From Eubacterium sp. (GTDB lineage Bacteria; Bacillota; Clostridia; Lachnospirales; Lachnospiraceae): a stretch of 64,000 nucleotides of DNA. Positions 9,612 to 18,670 of the stretch are shown here, in pieces. The stretch covers positions 1-64,000 of the forward strand of contig JAFRGW010000076.1 of NCBI GenBank assembly GCA_017433615.1, written 5' to 3'. The translations under genes and the position numbers were made by a program. Below the pieces are notes generated by a model. It ran no database searches, was not told the DNA's origin, and saw only the letters and a program-made list of their open reading frames with translations. Each line of letters opens with the position of its first letter. Positions within the stretch are counted from its first letter, which is position 1.

Positions 9612-10058
9612 ATGAAAGTAATCTTGCTTGCAGACGTGAAGTCTCTTGGAAAAAAAGGCGATATTGTAAATGTCAGCGACGGATATGCGCGCAACATGCT
9701 GCTGCCAAAGAAGCTGGGTGTAGAAGCAACCCCGAAAAATCTGAACGATCTGAAGCTGCGCAACGCGCATGAGGAAAAACTTGCGCAGGAAGCACTCGAC
9801 GAGGCGGAGCGTTTCGCTGAAGAGATCGGAAAGAGCCAGCTGAATCTGTCCATTAAAATCGGCGAGGGCGGCCGGGCGTTCGGCTCTGTTTCCGCGAAAG
9901 AAATTGCAGATGCAGCAAAGAAGCAGCTGGGATTCGATCTGGATAAAAAGAAGATCCAGATGGAGGGGCCGATCAAGGAACTTGGCACATTTGAAGTACC
10001 GGTACGTCTGCACCAGAAGGTTACTGCGAAGCTGAAAGTGGTTGTTGCGGAGGCATAA
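9612..10058 (+). CDS. rplI: 50S ribosomal protein L9
   Basis: This large-subunit ribosomal protein binds 23S rRNA. The N-terminal domain [21 protein letters not shown] with YARNMLLPK is diagnostic, followed by the long connecting helix and the C-terminal domain. At 148 residues it has normal length. AAGGAGAAAATC precedes the start. It lies between gdpP and dnaB. Confidence 0.97.
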   Translation: MKVILLADVKSLGKKGDIVNVSDGYARNMLLPKKLGVEATPKNLNDLKLRNAHEEKLAQEALDEAERFAEEIGKSQLNLSIKIGEGGRAFGSVSAKEIADAAKKQLGFDLDKKKIQMEGPIKELGTFEVPVRLHQKVTAKLKVVVAEA

Positions 10059-10070
10059 GTTAATGAGTCG

Positions 10071-10103
10071 ATGAGTCAATGGGGACGTTTCTCTCTGACT
10101 CAT
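10071..10103. repeat. Palindromic repeat, GAGTCA/TGACTC type (copy 1)
   Basis: ATGAGTCA (10071-10078) pairs with TGACTCAT (10096-10103) around a loop containing GGGGACGTTTCTCTC. A near copy lies at 49489-49521, and a sister type with arms GGAGACA/TGTCTCC and core GGGACGGTT occurs at 49459 and 50430. Here it fills the rplI-dnaB gap. Confidence 0.75.
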
Positions 10104-10127
10104 TTTAAACAGAAATGGAGACACAGC

Positions 10128-11480
10128 ATGGAAGAAGCTGCAATTAAGAGAATATTGCCGCACAGTACAGAAGCGGAGCAGTCTGTCATCGGATCCATGC
10201 TGATGGGCCGTGAGGCGATTATGACTGCCTCGGAGATTCTGCAGCGGGAGGATTTCTACCAGCCGCAGTTCGGCATTGTATTTGAAGCAATGCTGGATCT
10301 CTACAATGCGGGTAAGGCAGTGGATGTGATCACGCTGCAGAACCGGCTGAAGGAGAAGGATGTCCCGCCGGAGATTTCGGATATGGAGTTTGTCAGGGAT
10401 TTGCTGACAGCCGTGCCGACATCGGCAAATATCCGCTATTATGCGGAGATTGTGCGGGAAAAGAGTATACTGCGCAATCTGATCCGCGAGGCGGAAAAAA
10501 TCGAAAACACCTGTTATCTGGACAACGAGCCGGTGGAAGAGATTCTGGAGAATTCTGAGAAGAACATGTTCCAGATTTTCGAAAAGCAGAATACCAGCAC
10601 ATTTGTGCCGATCCGTCAGGTTGTCATGGATACGCTTTCTACGATAGAGAAGGCATCCCGCACCAGAGGAAATGTGACCGGCCTTGCTACCGGTTTTACG
10701 GACCTTGACTACAAGACCTCCGGTCTGCAGAATTCGGATCTGATCCTTGTCGCAGCCCGTCCTTCTATGGGAAAAACGGCATTTGTCCTGAATATTGCCG
10801 AGTACATGACATTGAAGCAGGATAAATCGGTTGCGATCTTCAGTCTGGAGATGTCCAAAAATCAGCTGATGAACCGCCTCTTTGCAATGCAGTCCCGTGT
10901 GGATTCACAGAACTTAAGAAACGGTAATCTGCGTGATGAGGAGTGGGCGCGGCTGATCGAGACAGCAGGTCTTTTCGGCGGATCAAAGCTGATCATAGAT
11001 GACACCCCCGGCATCACTGTGCGGGAGCTGCGGACAAAATGCAGGAAATATAAACTGGAACACGGGCTGGATATCGTGATGATCGACTATCTGCAGCTGA
11101 TGAGCGGATCGGGAAAGCGCGGAACAGATTCCCGGCAGCAGGAGATTTCCGAGATTTCCCGTTCGCTGAAGGCGCTTGCCAGAGAATTGAACGTGCCGGT
11201 TGTCGCACTTTCACAGCTTTCACGTGCCGTCGAACAGCGTACCGGTGATCACAGACCGATCCTGTCTGACTTACGTGAATCGGGTGCGATTGAGCAGGAC
11301 GCCGATGTCGTCATGTTCCTGTACCGCGACGATTATTATAAAAAGGATTCCGAGATGAAGGGCATCTGTGAGATCATCATCGCAAAACAGAGAAACGGCC
11401 CGATCGGTACCGTCAATCTGGTCTGGCTGCCGGATTACACGAAGTTCATGAACATCGAGCGGGAGCGTAATGTCGGCTGA
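10128..11480 (+). CDS. dnaB: Replicative DNA helicase DnaB
   Basis: This hexameric helicase unwinds DNA at the replication fork. The N-terminal primase-interacting domain starts KRILPHSTEAEQSVIGSML. The RecA-like domain carries Walker A (AARPSMGKTAF, about residue 208), DYLQLM as Walker B, SQLSRAVEQR and the arginine-finger region DLRESGAIEQDADVVMF. From the ATG at 10128 the protein has 450 residues, the usual length. An upstream in-frame ATG at 10071 lies inside a palindromic repeat and is not preferred. Confidence 0.97.
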   Translation: MEEAAIKRILPHSTEAEQSVIGSMLMGREAIMTASEILQREDFYQPQFGIVFEAMLDLYNAGKAVDVITLQNRLKEKDVPPEISDMEFVRDLLTAVPTSANIRYYAEIVREKSILRNLIREAEKIENTCYLDNEPVEEILENSEKNMFQIFEKQNTSTFVPIRQVVMDTLSTIEKASRTRGNVTGLATGFTDLDYKTSGLQNSDLILVAARPSMGKTAFVLNIAEYMTLKQDKSVAIFSLEMSKNQLMNRLFAMQSRVDSQNLRNGNLRDEEWARLIETAGLFGGSKLIIDDTPGITVRELRTKCRKYKLEHGLDIVMIDYLQLMSGSGKRGTDSRQQEISEISRSLKALARELNVPVVALSQLSRAVEQRTGDHRPILSDLRESGAIEQDADVVMFLYRDDYYKKDSEMKGICEIIIAKQRNGPIGTVNLVWLPDYTKFMNIERERNVG

Positions 11481-11526
11481 TCAGAAAAATGGTGCAGGAA
11501 ACAAGTGATAATGCACAATTTATGAC

Positions 11527-11555
11527 TTGCATTTTTGTCTAAATTGTCTTATAGT
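11527..11555 (+). promoter_or_regulatory. Promoter for asd-topB
   Basis: TTGCAT and TATAGT are separated by 17 bp, about 80 bp upstream of asd. An inverted pair GTTCAT and ATGAAC lies between the promoter and the gene. Confidence 0.6.
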
Positions 11556-11634
11556 GAACGTCAAACTCAGGTTCATTTTCAAACTCGAATGAACTTACAG
11601 TATTATTATTTTTAAGTAGGAGCATAGTACTATC

Positions 11635-12720
11635 ATGGAGAAGAAATTACGTGTCGGAATTCTTGGCGCAACCGGTATGGTCGGACAGCGTTTTGTGACG
11701 CTGATGGACGGACATCCGTGGTTTGAAGTAACTGCAGTCGCAGCAAGTGCGCGCAGTGCGGGACAGACCTACGAGGAGGCAGTCGGCGGAAGATGGAAAA
11801 TGGAAACGCCGATGCCGGAGTACATTAAAAAGATGCAGGTTATGAACATCAACGAGATCGAGAAGGTCACAGAAAATGTTGATTTCGTATTCTCTGCACT
11901 CAACATGTCCAAAGACGAGATTAAAGAGATCGAGATTGCATACGCGAAGAGTGAGACACCGGTCGTCTCCAATAACAGTGCACACCGCTGGACACCGGAT
12001 GTACCGATGGTCATCCCAGAGATCAATGATGAACACTTTGATATCATTCCGGAGCAGAAGAAGCATCTCGGCACCACACGCGGATTTATTGCAGTAAAGC
12101 CGAACTGCTCAATCCAGAGCTACACACCGGTGCTGACCGCGTGGAAGGAATTTGAGCCGTACGAGGTTGTTGTTACAACTTATCAGGCAATTTCCGGCGC
12201 GGGAAAGACCTTCGCAGACTGGCCGGAGATGGTAGAAAACATTATTCCGTATATCGGCGGCGAGGAAGAAAAGAGCGAGCAGGAACCGCTCCGCATCTGG
12301 GGAAACATTGAGAATGGTGAGATCGTCAAGGCATCTGAGCCGAAGATCACCTGCCAGTGCATCCGTGTACCGGTTCTGAACGGCCACACAGCAGCTGTCT
12401 TTGTGAAGTTCCGCAAACAGCCGACCAAAGAGCAGCTGATCGAGAAGCTGCTTGCATTTAAGGGTGTTCCGCAGGAAATGAACCTGCCGAGCGCACCGAA
12501 ACAGTTCATTCAGTATCTCGAGGAGGATGACCGCCCGCAGGTTAAGCTTGATGTCGACTATGAGAACGGCATGGGCGTTTCCATCGGACGTCTCCGCGAG
12601 GATTCCGTATATGACTGGAAGTTCGTCGGTCTTTCGCACAACACGCTTCGCGGTGCAGCAGGCGGCGCAGTGCTCTGTGCAGAGACACTTGTTGCGAAAA
12701 AATACATTACTGCGAAATGA
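11635..12720 (+). CDS. asd: Aspartate-semialdehyde dehydrogenase
   Basis: This enzyme reduces aspartyl phosphate to aspartate semialdehyde with NADPH, the branch-point step to lysine, diaminopimelate, methionine and threonine. GILGATGMVGQRF is the nucleotide-binding loop. The active-site Cys is in KPNCSIQ (about residue 155), and TYQAISGAGKTF and the C-terminal GLSHNTLRGAAGGAVL segment follow. At 361 residues and with this motif style it resembles the longer archaeal/fungal-type enzymes also found in Clostridia. Its stop overlaps the topB start by four bases. Confidence 0.95.
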   Translation: MEKKLRVGILGATGMVGQRFVTLMDGHPWFEVTAVAASARSAGQTYEEAVGGRWKMETPMPEYIKKMQVMNINEIEKVTENVDFVFSALNMSKDEIKEIEIAYAKSETPVVSNNSAHRWTPDVPMVIPEINDEHFDIIPEQKKHLGTTRGFIAVKPNCSIQSYTPVLTAWKEFEPYEVVVTTYQAISGAGKTFADWPEMVENIIPYIGGEEEKSEQEPLRIWGNIENGEIVKASEPKITCQCIRVPVLNGHTAAVFVKFRKQPTKEQLIEKLLAFKGVPQEMNLPSAPKQFIQYLEEDDRPQVKLDVDYENGMGVSIGRLREDSVYDWKFVGLSHNTLRGAAGGAVLCAETLVAKKYITAK

Positions 12721-14990
12721 GTTTAAAATCGTTATACATTGCTGAAAAACCCAGCGTCGCACAGGAATTCGGAAAAGCACTTCATGAGAATCTTGTGCGC
12801 CGCGACGGGTATCTTGAATCGGAAAACAGCGTGGTGACCTGGTGCGTCGGGCATCTGGTCACCATGAGTTATCCGGATAAATATGATGAAAAATACAAGC
12901 GGTGGTCATTTGACACACTGCCTTTTCTGCCGAAACAATTCCAGTACGAAGTAATTCCGGGCGTTAAAAAACAATTTAATATTGTCAAAGGACTCCTGAA
13001 CCGCAAGGATGTCGGGACGATTTTTGTGTGCACGGACTCCGGACGGGAGGGAGAATACATCTACCGTCTCGTGGCACAGATGGCCGGGATCCGGGAAGAT
13101 ACAAAGCCGCAGAAGCGCGTCTGGATCGACTCGCAGACAGAAGAAGAGATTCAGCGCGGGATCCGTGAAGCCAAAGATCTCGCTGCATACGACAATCTCT
13201 CAGATGCGGCATACCTGCGGGCCAAGGAAGATTACCTGATGGGCATCAACTTCTCGCGTGCTCTTTCCCTGCGGTATGCTTACGCGGTTTCCGATTATCT
13301 GGGAAAGAAATACCAGGCAATTTCTGTAGGACGTGTGATGACCTGCGTGCTGGGTATGGTGGTACGGCGTGAGCGTGAGATCCGTGCGTTCCAGAAGACC
13401 CCATTTTACCGCGTCATGTCGCAGCTGGAACTGCAGCTGCCGGCGGATGGACAGGCTGACGGCGGACAGGGGTCGCATCAGGGATTCCCGTTTGAGGGGG
13501 AGTGGCGTGTCTGGGAAGAGAGCCGTTATTACCAGTCCCCGAAGCTTTATAAGGAAAATGGATTCCGTGAGCGGAAAGATGCGGAGGCTCTGATCGATGC
13601 GCTGAACGGAAGACTGTTGGCAGATACGCAGCCGGGGAATCAGACCGGAACGGCAGGGCAGGCTGGTGTTCCGGGAATGCAGCCGGGTGCAGCAGCTATG
13701 CAGTCGGGACAGGCAGGGGGTGCTGCCGGCACACAGAGGCTGCCGGGAAGCAGCTTTGACAAGACAGCAGTTGTTGTGAAGATTGAGCGGAAGCAGGAGA
13801 AGAAAAATCCGCCGCTTCTGTATAACCTGGCAGAATTGCAGAACGACTGTTCCAGACGGTTTAAAATCAGCCCGGACCAGACACTGCAGATCGCGCAGGA
13901 ACTTTACGAAAAGAAGCTGGTGACATATCCGCGAACCGATGCGCGCGTGCTTTCCACGGCCATTGCAAAGCAGATTGACCGCAATCTGAAAGGACTTTGC
14001 CGGTATCAGCCGGCAGGGCAGTATGCACAGAATATCCTGCAGGGAGATGCATGGAAAAAGATTGGTAAGACACGGTATACCAACGATAAGCAGATCACGG
14101 ATCACTATGCCATCATTCCGACCGGCCAGGGTCTGGAGCAGCTGCAGCGGATTTCTGAACTGTCACGCAAAGTGTATGACTGCATCGTGCGGCGTTTTCT
14201 GTCGATTTTTTATCCGGCAGCGGTCTACCGGAAAATCCATCTCATCACGGAAGTGGACCGGGAACGGTTCCACAGTTCTTTCCGGATTCTGGAACAGCCG
14301 GGGTATCTGGAGGTTGCGGGGATGCCCGGAAAGCAAAGTGCAAAGGGCAGGACAAATACGCCAGACGCAGGCGAACTCCAGGATGGAAGCCGTGCAAACG
14401 GGAATCCAAAAGATACCGGAGCAGAAGAAACAGATATCACGGACGCGGCCTTTCTGGAGCAGCTGACGAAGCTGAAAAAAGGTGATCGGATTCCGCTTGC
14501 CGGATACCGGATCCGTGAGGGTGAGACTTCTCCGCCAAAGCGCTATACATCCGGTTCCATGATTCTGGCAATGGAAAATGCCGGACAGCTGATCGAGGAT
14601 GAGGAACTGCGTGCACAGATTAAGGGCAGCGGCATCGGAACTTCCGCAACACGGGCTGAAATTCTGAAGAAACTGGTGGCGATTAAATATCTGGCACTGA
14701 ATAAAAAGACGCAGGTCATCACGCCTACCCAGATGGGTGAAATGGTGTATGATGTCGTCGATGCCTCGATCAGGCCGCTTCTGAATCCGGAGCTGACAGC
14801 CAGCTGGGAGAAGGGACTGACATACGTCTCGGAAGGCAGCATCACGACAGATGAATATATGCAGAAGCTGGAGGCATTCGTCGCGCGGCATACGCAGAAT
14901 GTGCAGGGGCTGCGGAATCAGAGTGCGCTGAAGCAGGCATTCGACCGGGCAGCGCCGTATTATAAAAAAGGGATGAAAATGAAGCGTTAG
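12717..14990 (+). CDS. topB: DNA topoisomerase III (type IA)
   Basis: This enzyme relaxes negative supercoils and decatenates DNA through a transient 5'-phosphotyrosine. The TOPRIM domain opens LYIAEKPSVAQEF and contains the DSGREGEYI acidic motif. The catalytic Tyr is in VTYPRTDAR (about residue 403). Later motifs GIGTSATRAEIL and LNPELTASWEKGL are typical. Two flexible insertions are unusual: a Gly/Gln/Ala-rich stretch at about residues 300-345 and a polar stretch at about 535-580. No C-terminal zinc fingers are seen. ATGA overlap with asd indicates translational coupling, although the pairing has no obvious functional logic. Confidence 0.93.
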   Translation: MSLKSLYIAEKPSVAQEFGKALHENLVRRDGYLESENSVVTWCVGHLVTMSYPDKYDEKYKRWSFDTLPFLPKQFQYEVIPGVKKQFNIVKGLLNRKDVGTIFVCTDSGREGEYIYRLVAQMAGIREDTKPQKRVWIDSQTEEEIQRGIREAKDLAAYDNLSDAAYLRAKEDYLMGINFSRALSLRYAYAVSDYLGKKYQAISVGRVMTCVLGMVVRREREIRAFQKTPFYRVMSQLELQLPADGQADGGQGSHQGFPFEGEWRVWEESRYYQSPKLYKENGFRERKDAEALIDALNGRLLADTQPGNQTGTAGQAGVPGMQPGAAAMQSGQAGGAAGTQRLPGSSFDKTAVVVKIERKQEKKNPPLLYNLAELQNDCSRRFKISPDQTLQIAQELYEKKLVTYPRTDARVLSTAIAKQIDRNLKGLCRYQPAGQYAQNILQGDAWKKIGKTRYTNDKQITDHYAIIPTGQGLEQLQRISELSRKVYDCIVRRFLSIFYPAAVYRKIHLITEVDRERFHSSFRILEQPGYLEVAGMPGKQSAKGRTNTPDAGELQDGSRANGNPKDTGAEETDITDAAFLEQLTKLKKGDRIPLAGYRIREGETSPPKRYTSGSMILAMENAGQLIEDEELRAQIKGSGIGTSATRAEILKKLVAIKYLALNKKTQVITPTQMGEMVYDVVDASIRPLLNPELTASWEKGLTYVSEGSITTDEYMQKLEAFVARHTQNVQGLRNQSALKQAFDRAAPYYKKGMKMKR

Positions 14991-15081
14991 GGATGATATT
15001 GTATGAATTCTCAAACGGCTTTCGCACCAAGAACTTCTAGATCTGTTTGGATCTTTGGAGAAACATGGATAAAGGGACAAT

Positions 15082-16395
15082 ATGGGAATGACTGAAAAGA
15101 AAAATATAAAAGAACTATATAGTACCCGCGGCATCAGCGAGGCCGTGTATCAGTACGGTGAGAAGATTCTTGGCGGGCTGGAGGAGCGGTTTCGCAAGGT
15201 GGATGAGGTGGCGGAGTTTAATCAGATGAAGGTGCTGGGGGCAATGCAGGACTGCCGTGTCTCGGAGGCCTGTTTGTTCCCGTCGACCGGATATGGATAC
15301 AATGATCTGGGCAGGGAGAAGCTGGAGGAAGTATATGCAGCGGCGTTCCACACTGAAGATGCGCTGGTGCGTCCGCTGATTGCGTGCGGTACGCATGCGC
15401 TGGCAGTGGCGCTGGCCGGAAATTTAAGACCGGGCGACGAACTTTTATGTCCTGCGGGGAAACCTTATGATACACTGGAAGAAGTAATCGGAATCCGGCC
15501 TTCGAACGGATCACTTGCAGAATATGGCATTACCTACCGGCAGGTAGATTTGCTGCCGGACGAAAGCTTTGACTATGAGGCGATCCGCGGTGCGGTAAAT
15601 GAGCGGACGAAGCTTGCGGCGATTCAGCGGTCCAAGGGCTATCAGACGCGTCCCTCTTTTGGTGTTGATGAGATCGGCGAGCTGATCCGCTTTCTGAAGG
15701 AAATCAAGCCGGATCTGATCTGCATGGTCGATAACTGTTACGGCGAGTTTACTGAGACAAAAGAGCCGACAGAGGTCGGCGCTGACCTGCTGGTGGGCTC
15801 ACTCATCAAAAATCCCGGCGGCGGTCTCGCGCCGATCGGCGGATACATTGCCGGAAAGAAGCAGTATGTGGAAAATGCAGCCTTCCGCCTGACGACACCC
15901 GGCCTCGGCAAAGAAGTCGGCGCGACACTTGGCGTGACACAGTCATTTTTCCAGGGTTTCTTCCTGTCACCGACCGTAACTGCTGCGGCGCTGAAGGGTG
16001 CAATGTTTGCTTCTGCAGTCTATGAGTCACTGGGATTTCAGTGCGTACCCGGCGTAGATGAAGAGCGGCATGATATTATACAGTCAGTCGTATTCGGCAA
16101 AAAAGAAGGTGTCATTGCCTTCTGTCAGGGAATACAGGCGGCAGCACCGGTAGATGCACATGTTGTACCGGAACCCTGGGCAATGCCGGGCTATGACAGC
16201 GATGTCATCATGGCTGCCGGCGCATTTGTACAGGGATCTTCGATCGAATTGTCTGCTGACGGTCCGATCAAGGAGCCATACGCCGTTTACTTCCAGGGAG
16301 GTCTCACCTGGCCGCACGCCAAATTCGGCATCCTCATGAGCCTGCAGAAACTCGTGGAGGCCGGTCTGGTTGACGAGAAGGATCTCCTGATCTGA
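15082..16395 (+). CDS. PLP-dependent Met-gamma-lyase-family protein (aluminium resistance protein family)
   Basis: This fold-type I PLP enzyme of 437 residues resembles the Firmicute family named after aluminium resistance and Met-gamma-lyase (B. subtilis YnbB-like). Supporting segments are FPSTGYGYND, RPLIACGTHALAVAL, IQRSKGYQTRPSF, MVDNCYGEF and the PLP-lysine region LVGSLIKNPGGGLAPIGGYIAG. The end QGGLTWPHAKFGIL is also characteristic. The true substrate is not established for most members; a role in C-S bond cleavage is a family-level guess. The start has a weak ribosome binding site (AAAGGGAC). Confidence 0.85.
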   Translation: MGMTEKKNIKELYSTRGISEAVYQYGEKILGGLEERFRKVDEVAEFNQMKVLGAMQDCRVSEACLFPSTGYGYNDLGREKLEEVYAAAFHTEDALVRPLIACGTHALAVALAGNLRPGDELLCPAGKPYDTLEEVIGIRPSNGSLAEYGITYRQVDLLPDESFDYEAIRGAVNERTKLAAIQRSKGYQTRPSFGVDEIGELIRFLKEIKPDLICMVDNCYGEFTETKEPTEVGADLLVGSLIKNPGGGLAPIGGYIAGKKQYVENAAFRLTTPGLGKEVGATLGVTQSFFQGFFLSPTVTAAALKGAMFASAVYESLGFQCVPGVDEERHDIIQSVVFGKKEGVIAFCQGIQAAAPVDAHVVPEPWAMPGYDSDVIMAAGAFVQGSSIELSADGPIKEPYAVYFQGGLTWPHAKFGILMSLQKLVEAGLVDEKDLLI

Positions 16396-16415
16396 CAAAG
16401 CAAATGCGTTAATAA

Positions 16416-16451
16416 AGATTCAACAGATTCAAATATCGAATTGTTGAATCT
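16416..16451. promoter_or_regulatory. Inverted/direct GATTCAA heptamers upstream of the Y-family polymerase
   Basis: AGATTCAACA (16416-16425) and TGTTGAATCT (16442-16451) form a perfect 10-bp inverted repeat with a 16-bp centre, which itself holds another direct GATTCAA. This lies 25 bp upstream of the polymerase start and may be an operator. It does not match the Gram-positive LexA box CGAAC-N4-GTTCG. Confidence 0.4.
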
Positions 16452-16476
16452 ATAAAAAACAAGGAGACAAAAACGA

Positions 16477-17997
16477 ATGCAGCGCGCATACATCGCCATT
16501 GATCTCAAATCATTCTACGCTTCTGTGGAATGTCAGGAGCGCGGTCTGGATCCGCTCACGGCCAATCTGGTCGTGGCAGATGCGTCGCGCACGGAAAAAA
16601 CGATCTGCCTGGCGGTCTCGCCTGCCTTAAAAGCATATGGAATTCCCGGCCGCGCCCGCCTCTTTGAAGTGGTGCGCCGGGTTAAGGAAATCAACCGGGA
16701 GCGCCTTTTGGCTGCCCCCGGTCGTGCGTTTACCGGAAAATCATCCGATGCAGAGGAACTGGCTGCAAATCCGTCTCTGGAGCTGGATTACATCGCTGCG
16801 GTCCCGCGGATGGCATTTTATATGGAATACAGCACGCGGATTTATAAAATCTATCTCCGGTATATTGCGCCGGAAGACATTCACGTCTATTCAATTGATG
16901 AGGTGCTCATCGATGCGACAAACTATTTAAAAACATATGGGATGACCGCACGTGAACTGACGATTACGATGATCCGTGATATTATGAAGGAGACAGGCAT
17001 CACTGCGACGGCCGGGATTGGCAGCAATCTGTATCTTGCAAAGATCTCCATGGATATTGAGTCAAAGCATGTAGAGCCGGATGCAGACGGGATGCGGATT
17101 GCGGAACTGGATGAAATGTCTTACCGCCGTCAGCTGTGGAGTCATCGTCCGCTGACAGATTTCTGGCGCGTCGGACGAGGATATGCGAAAAAGCTGGAGG
17201 CGTATGGACTCTATACCATGGGAGACATTGCAAGGTGTTCCCTCGGAAAAGAAAATGAATTTCATAATGAAGAGCTGCTTTACAAACTGTTCGGGGTAAA
17301 TGCGGAACTTCTGATAGATCATGCATGGGGCATTGAACCCTGTACGATTGATCTGATAAAGCAATATAAACCGGAGAATAATTCATTCAATTCCGGGCAG
17401 GTACTGATGGAGCCGTATGACTATCAGAAGGCATCTGTTGTGGTGCGGGAGATGGCGGATGCGATGGCACTGGATCTGGTTGAGAAGCGGATGGTCACAG
17501 ATCAGGTTGTTCTGACCGTAAACTATGACCGGGAAAATCTGGACAATCCGGAGATCCGGAAGAAATACAAAGGACCGGTCACGAAGGACTGGTATGGAAG
17601 GCCGGCGCCGAAACCGGCACACGGGACAGAAAATCTGAAGAGAGCCACATCTTCCGGCGAAGAGATCATGGCAGCTGTCATGCGGATTTATGAGCGTACC
17701 GTACATCCGGCGCTCCTGATCCGGCGGATCACGCTGGTCATGAATCACGTGATCCGTGAGGAGGATCTTCAGAAGGATACCGGTTATGAACAGCTGGACT
17801 TTTTTACAGATTACAAAGAGCGACAGACCGAGCAGCAGGCAGCGGAAGAGAAGCGCGGAAAAGAGCGTCAGCTGCAGGAGGCAATGCTTTCGATCCGGAA
17901 GCGATACGGCAAGGATGCTGTTCTGAAAGGACTGAATCTGCAGGATGGTGCCACCGGCCGGGAGCGCGGCCGGCAGATCGGAGGTCATAAGGCGTAA
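16477..17997 (+). CDS. Y-family DNA polymerase (UmuC/ImpB-like)
   Basis: This is a translesion DNA polymerase. The palm begins AIDLKSFYASVEC with the catalytic acidic residue, and YSIDEVLIDAT (about residue 139) supplies the second acidic pair. ITATAGIGSNLYLAKISMD and the helix-hairpin-helix region follow, then the little-finger domain. At 506 residues it is longer than Pol IV (about 350) and fits the Gram-positive UvrX/YqjW type, which typically sits beside a YolD-like gene, as it does here. The C-terminal tail is rich in Glu, Gln, Arg and Lys. It lacks an obvious UmuD partner. AAGGAG precedes the start. Confidence 0.92.
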   Translation: MQRAYIAIDLKSFYASVECQERGLDPLTANLVVADASRTEKTICLAVSPALKAYGIPGRARLFEVVRRVKEINRERLLAAPGRAFTGKSSDAEELAANPSLELDYIAAVPRMAFYMEYSTRIYKIYLRYIAPEDIHVYSIDEVLIDATNYLKTYGMTARELTITMIRDIMKETGITATAGIGSNLYLAKISMDIESKHVEPDADGMRIAELDEMSYRRQLWSHRPLTDFWRVGRGYAKKLEAYGLYTMGDIARCSLGKENEFHNEELLYKLFGVNAELLIDHAWGIEPCTIDLIKQYKPENNSFNSGQVLMEPYDYQKASVVVREMADAMALDLVEKRMVTDQVVLTVNYDRENLDNPEIRKKYKGPVTKDWYGRPAPKPAHGTENLKRATSSGEEIMAAVMRIYERTVHPALLIRRITLVMNHVIREEDLQKDTGYEQLDFFTDYKERQTEQQAAEEKRGKERQLQEAMLSIRKRYGKDAVLKGLNLQDGATGRERGRQIGGHKA

Positions 17998-18081
17998 TAA
18001 CCCATGAACAACATAACCATAAGGTAACATAATCACATGATTGCATAACCACAAGACAACATAACCGGCAGGAGGCGGATC

Positions 18082-18312
18082 ATGTCAGCGAAAACGATCA
18101 GGAATGAATCTTATGATGATATCATCAATCTGTCCCGTCCTGTTTCCAAAAATCATCCGCCCATGCCGTTGGAAAAACGGGCAGCACAATTTGCCCCGTT
18201 TGCTGCACTGACGGGATTTGAAGACGCTATCAGTGAGACGGCACAGAAGAAGGAAGCGGAGATTGCAGGAGAAGTACAGCGCAGCGTCGATCCGGAAATA
18301 CCCATGTATTGA
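18082..18312 (+). CDS. YolD-like protein, short C-terminus ending in a repeat
   Basis: This 76-residue protein keeps the family core: YDDIINLSRPVSK, PMPLEKRAAQFAPF and ALTGFEDAISETAQ. YolD-like proteins travel with Gram-positive UmuC-type polymerases and have been proposed to fill the UmuD role; that is from the literature, not shown here. Relatives usually run about 110-140 residues. Here the frame stops soon after the conserved part, within a 34-bp direct duplication (18291-18358), so the end is probably truncated. GGAGG precedes the ATG. Confidence 0.75.
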   Translation: MSAKTIRNESYDDIINLSRPVSKNHPPMPLEKRAAQFAPFAALTGFEDAISETAQKKEAEIAGEVQRSVDPEIPMY

Positions 18313-18358
18313 TCGCAGCTTCAATCCGGAAATACCCATGTATTGATCGCAGCTTCAA
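18291..18358 (+). repeat. 34-bp direct tandem duplication
   Basis: Two identical 34-bp units (18291-18324, 18325-18358) beginning TCCGGAAATACCCATGTATT. A third degenerate unit (TCCGGTATG...) follows, and a partial match (GCAGCGTCGATCCGG) precedes. The first unit contains the stop codon of the YolD-like gene. Confidence 0.9.
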
Positions 18359-18426
18359 TCCGGTATGTTTCCATGCGTTGAGCTTCCGGAAACAGTACGA
18401 AATAATGCGACAGGGAGAATGAAAAA

Positions 18427-18648
18427 GTGTCGGCAAAAATGATTCTTTTGATTGTAATACTTATATTGCTTGCAGCGCTTATGATTCTGAGTTTTATCGG
18501 ACCGGAGAAAGGCGGCAGCAGATTCTGGCGTATCATTCAGAAGGTGCGTTCCTGGCTGGATGCGGCATGCTACTGGCTGTTTAATGCATTTGCAGTCGGA
18601 ACGATAATTCTGGTTTGTGTCATACTGGTACGGAAGTATCTGATGTAG
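18427..18648 (+). CDS. Small membrane protein, unknown function
   Basis: This 73-residue protein starts at GTG with CAGGGAG about ten bases upstream. It has two predicted membrane helices (about residues 4-24 and 52-70) joined by a basic loop (FWRIIQKVRSW). No family is recognised. It follows the polymerase/YolD pair on the same strand and could be part of that transcript. An ATG four codons downstream is an alternative start. Confidence 0.55.
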   Translation: MSAKMILLIVILILLAALMILSFIGPEKGGSRFWRIIQKVRSWLDAACYWLFNAFAVGTIILVCVILVRKYLM

Positions 18649-18670
18649 CAGATGGGGCAATAATCATTCA

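Noticed and set aside
8918..9988. 356-residue reading frame on the minus strand
   Set aside because: It lies antisense to gdpP and rplI, whose protein families are certain, and its composition shows no domain.
13200..14105. 301-residue reading frame antisense to topB
   Set aside because: It is a shadow of the high-GC third-position pattern of topB, without a ribosome binding site or known motif.
16416..16451. LexA/SOS box
   Set aside because: The inverted repeat has GATTCAA arms, unlike CGAAC-N4-GTTCG.
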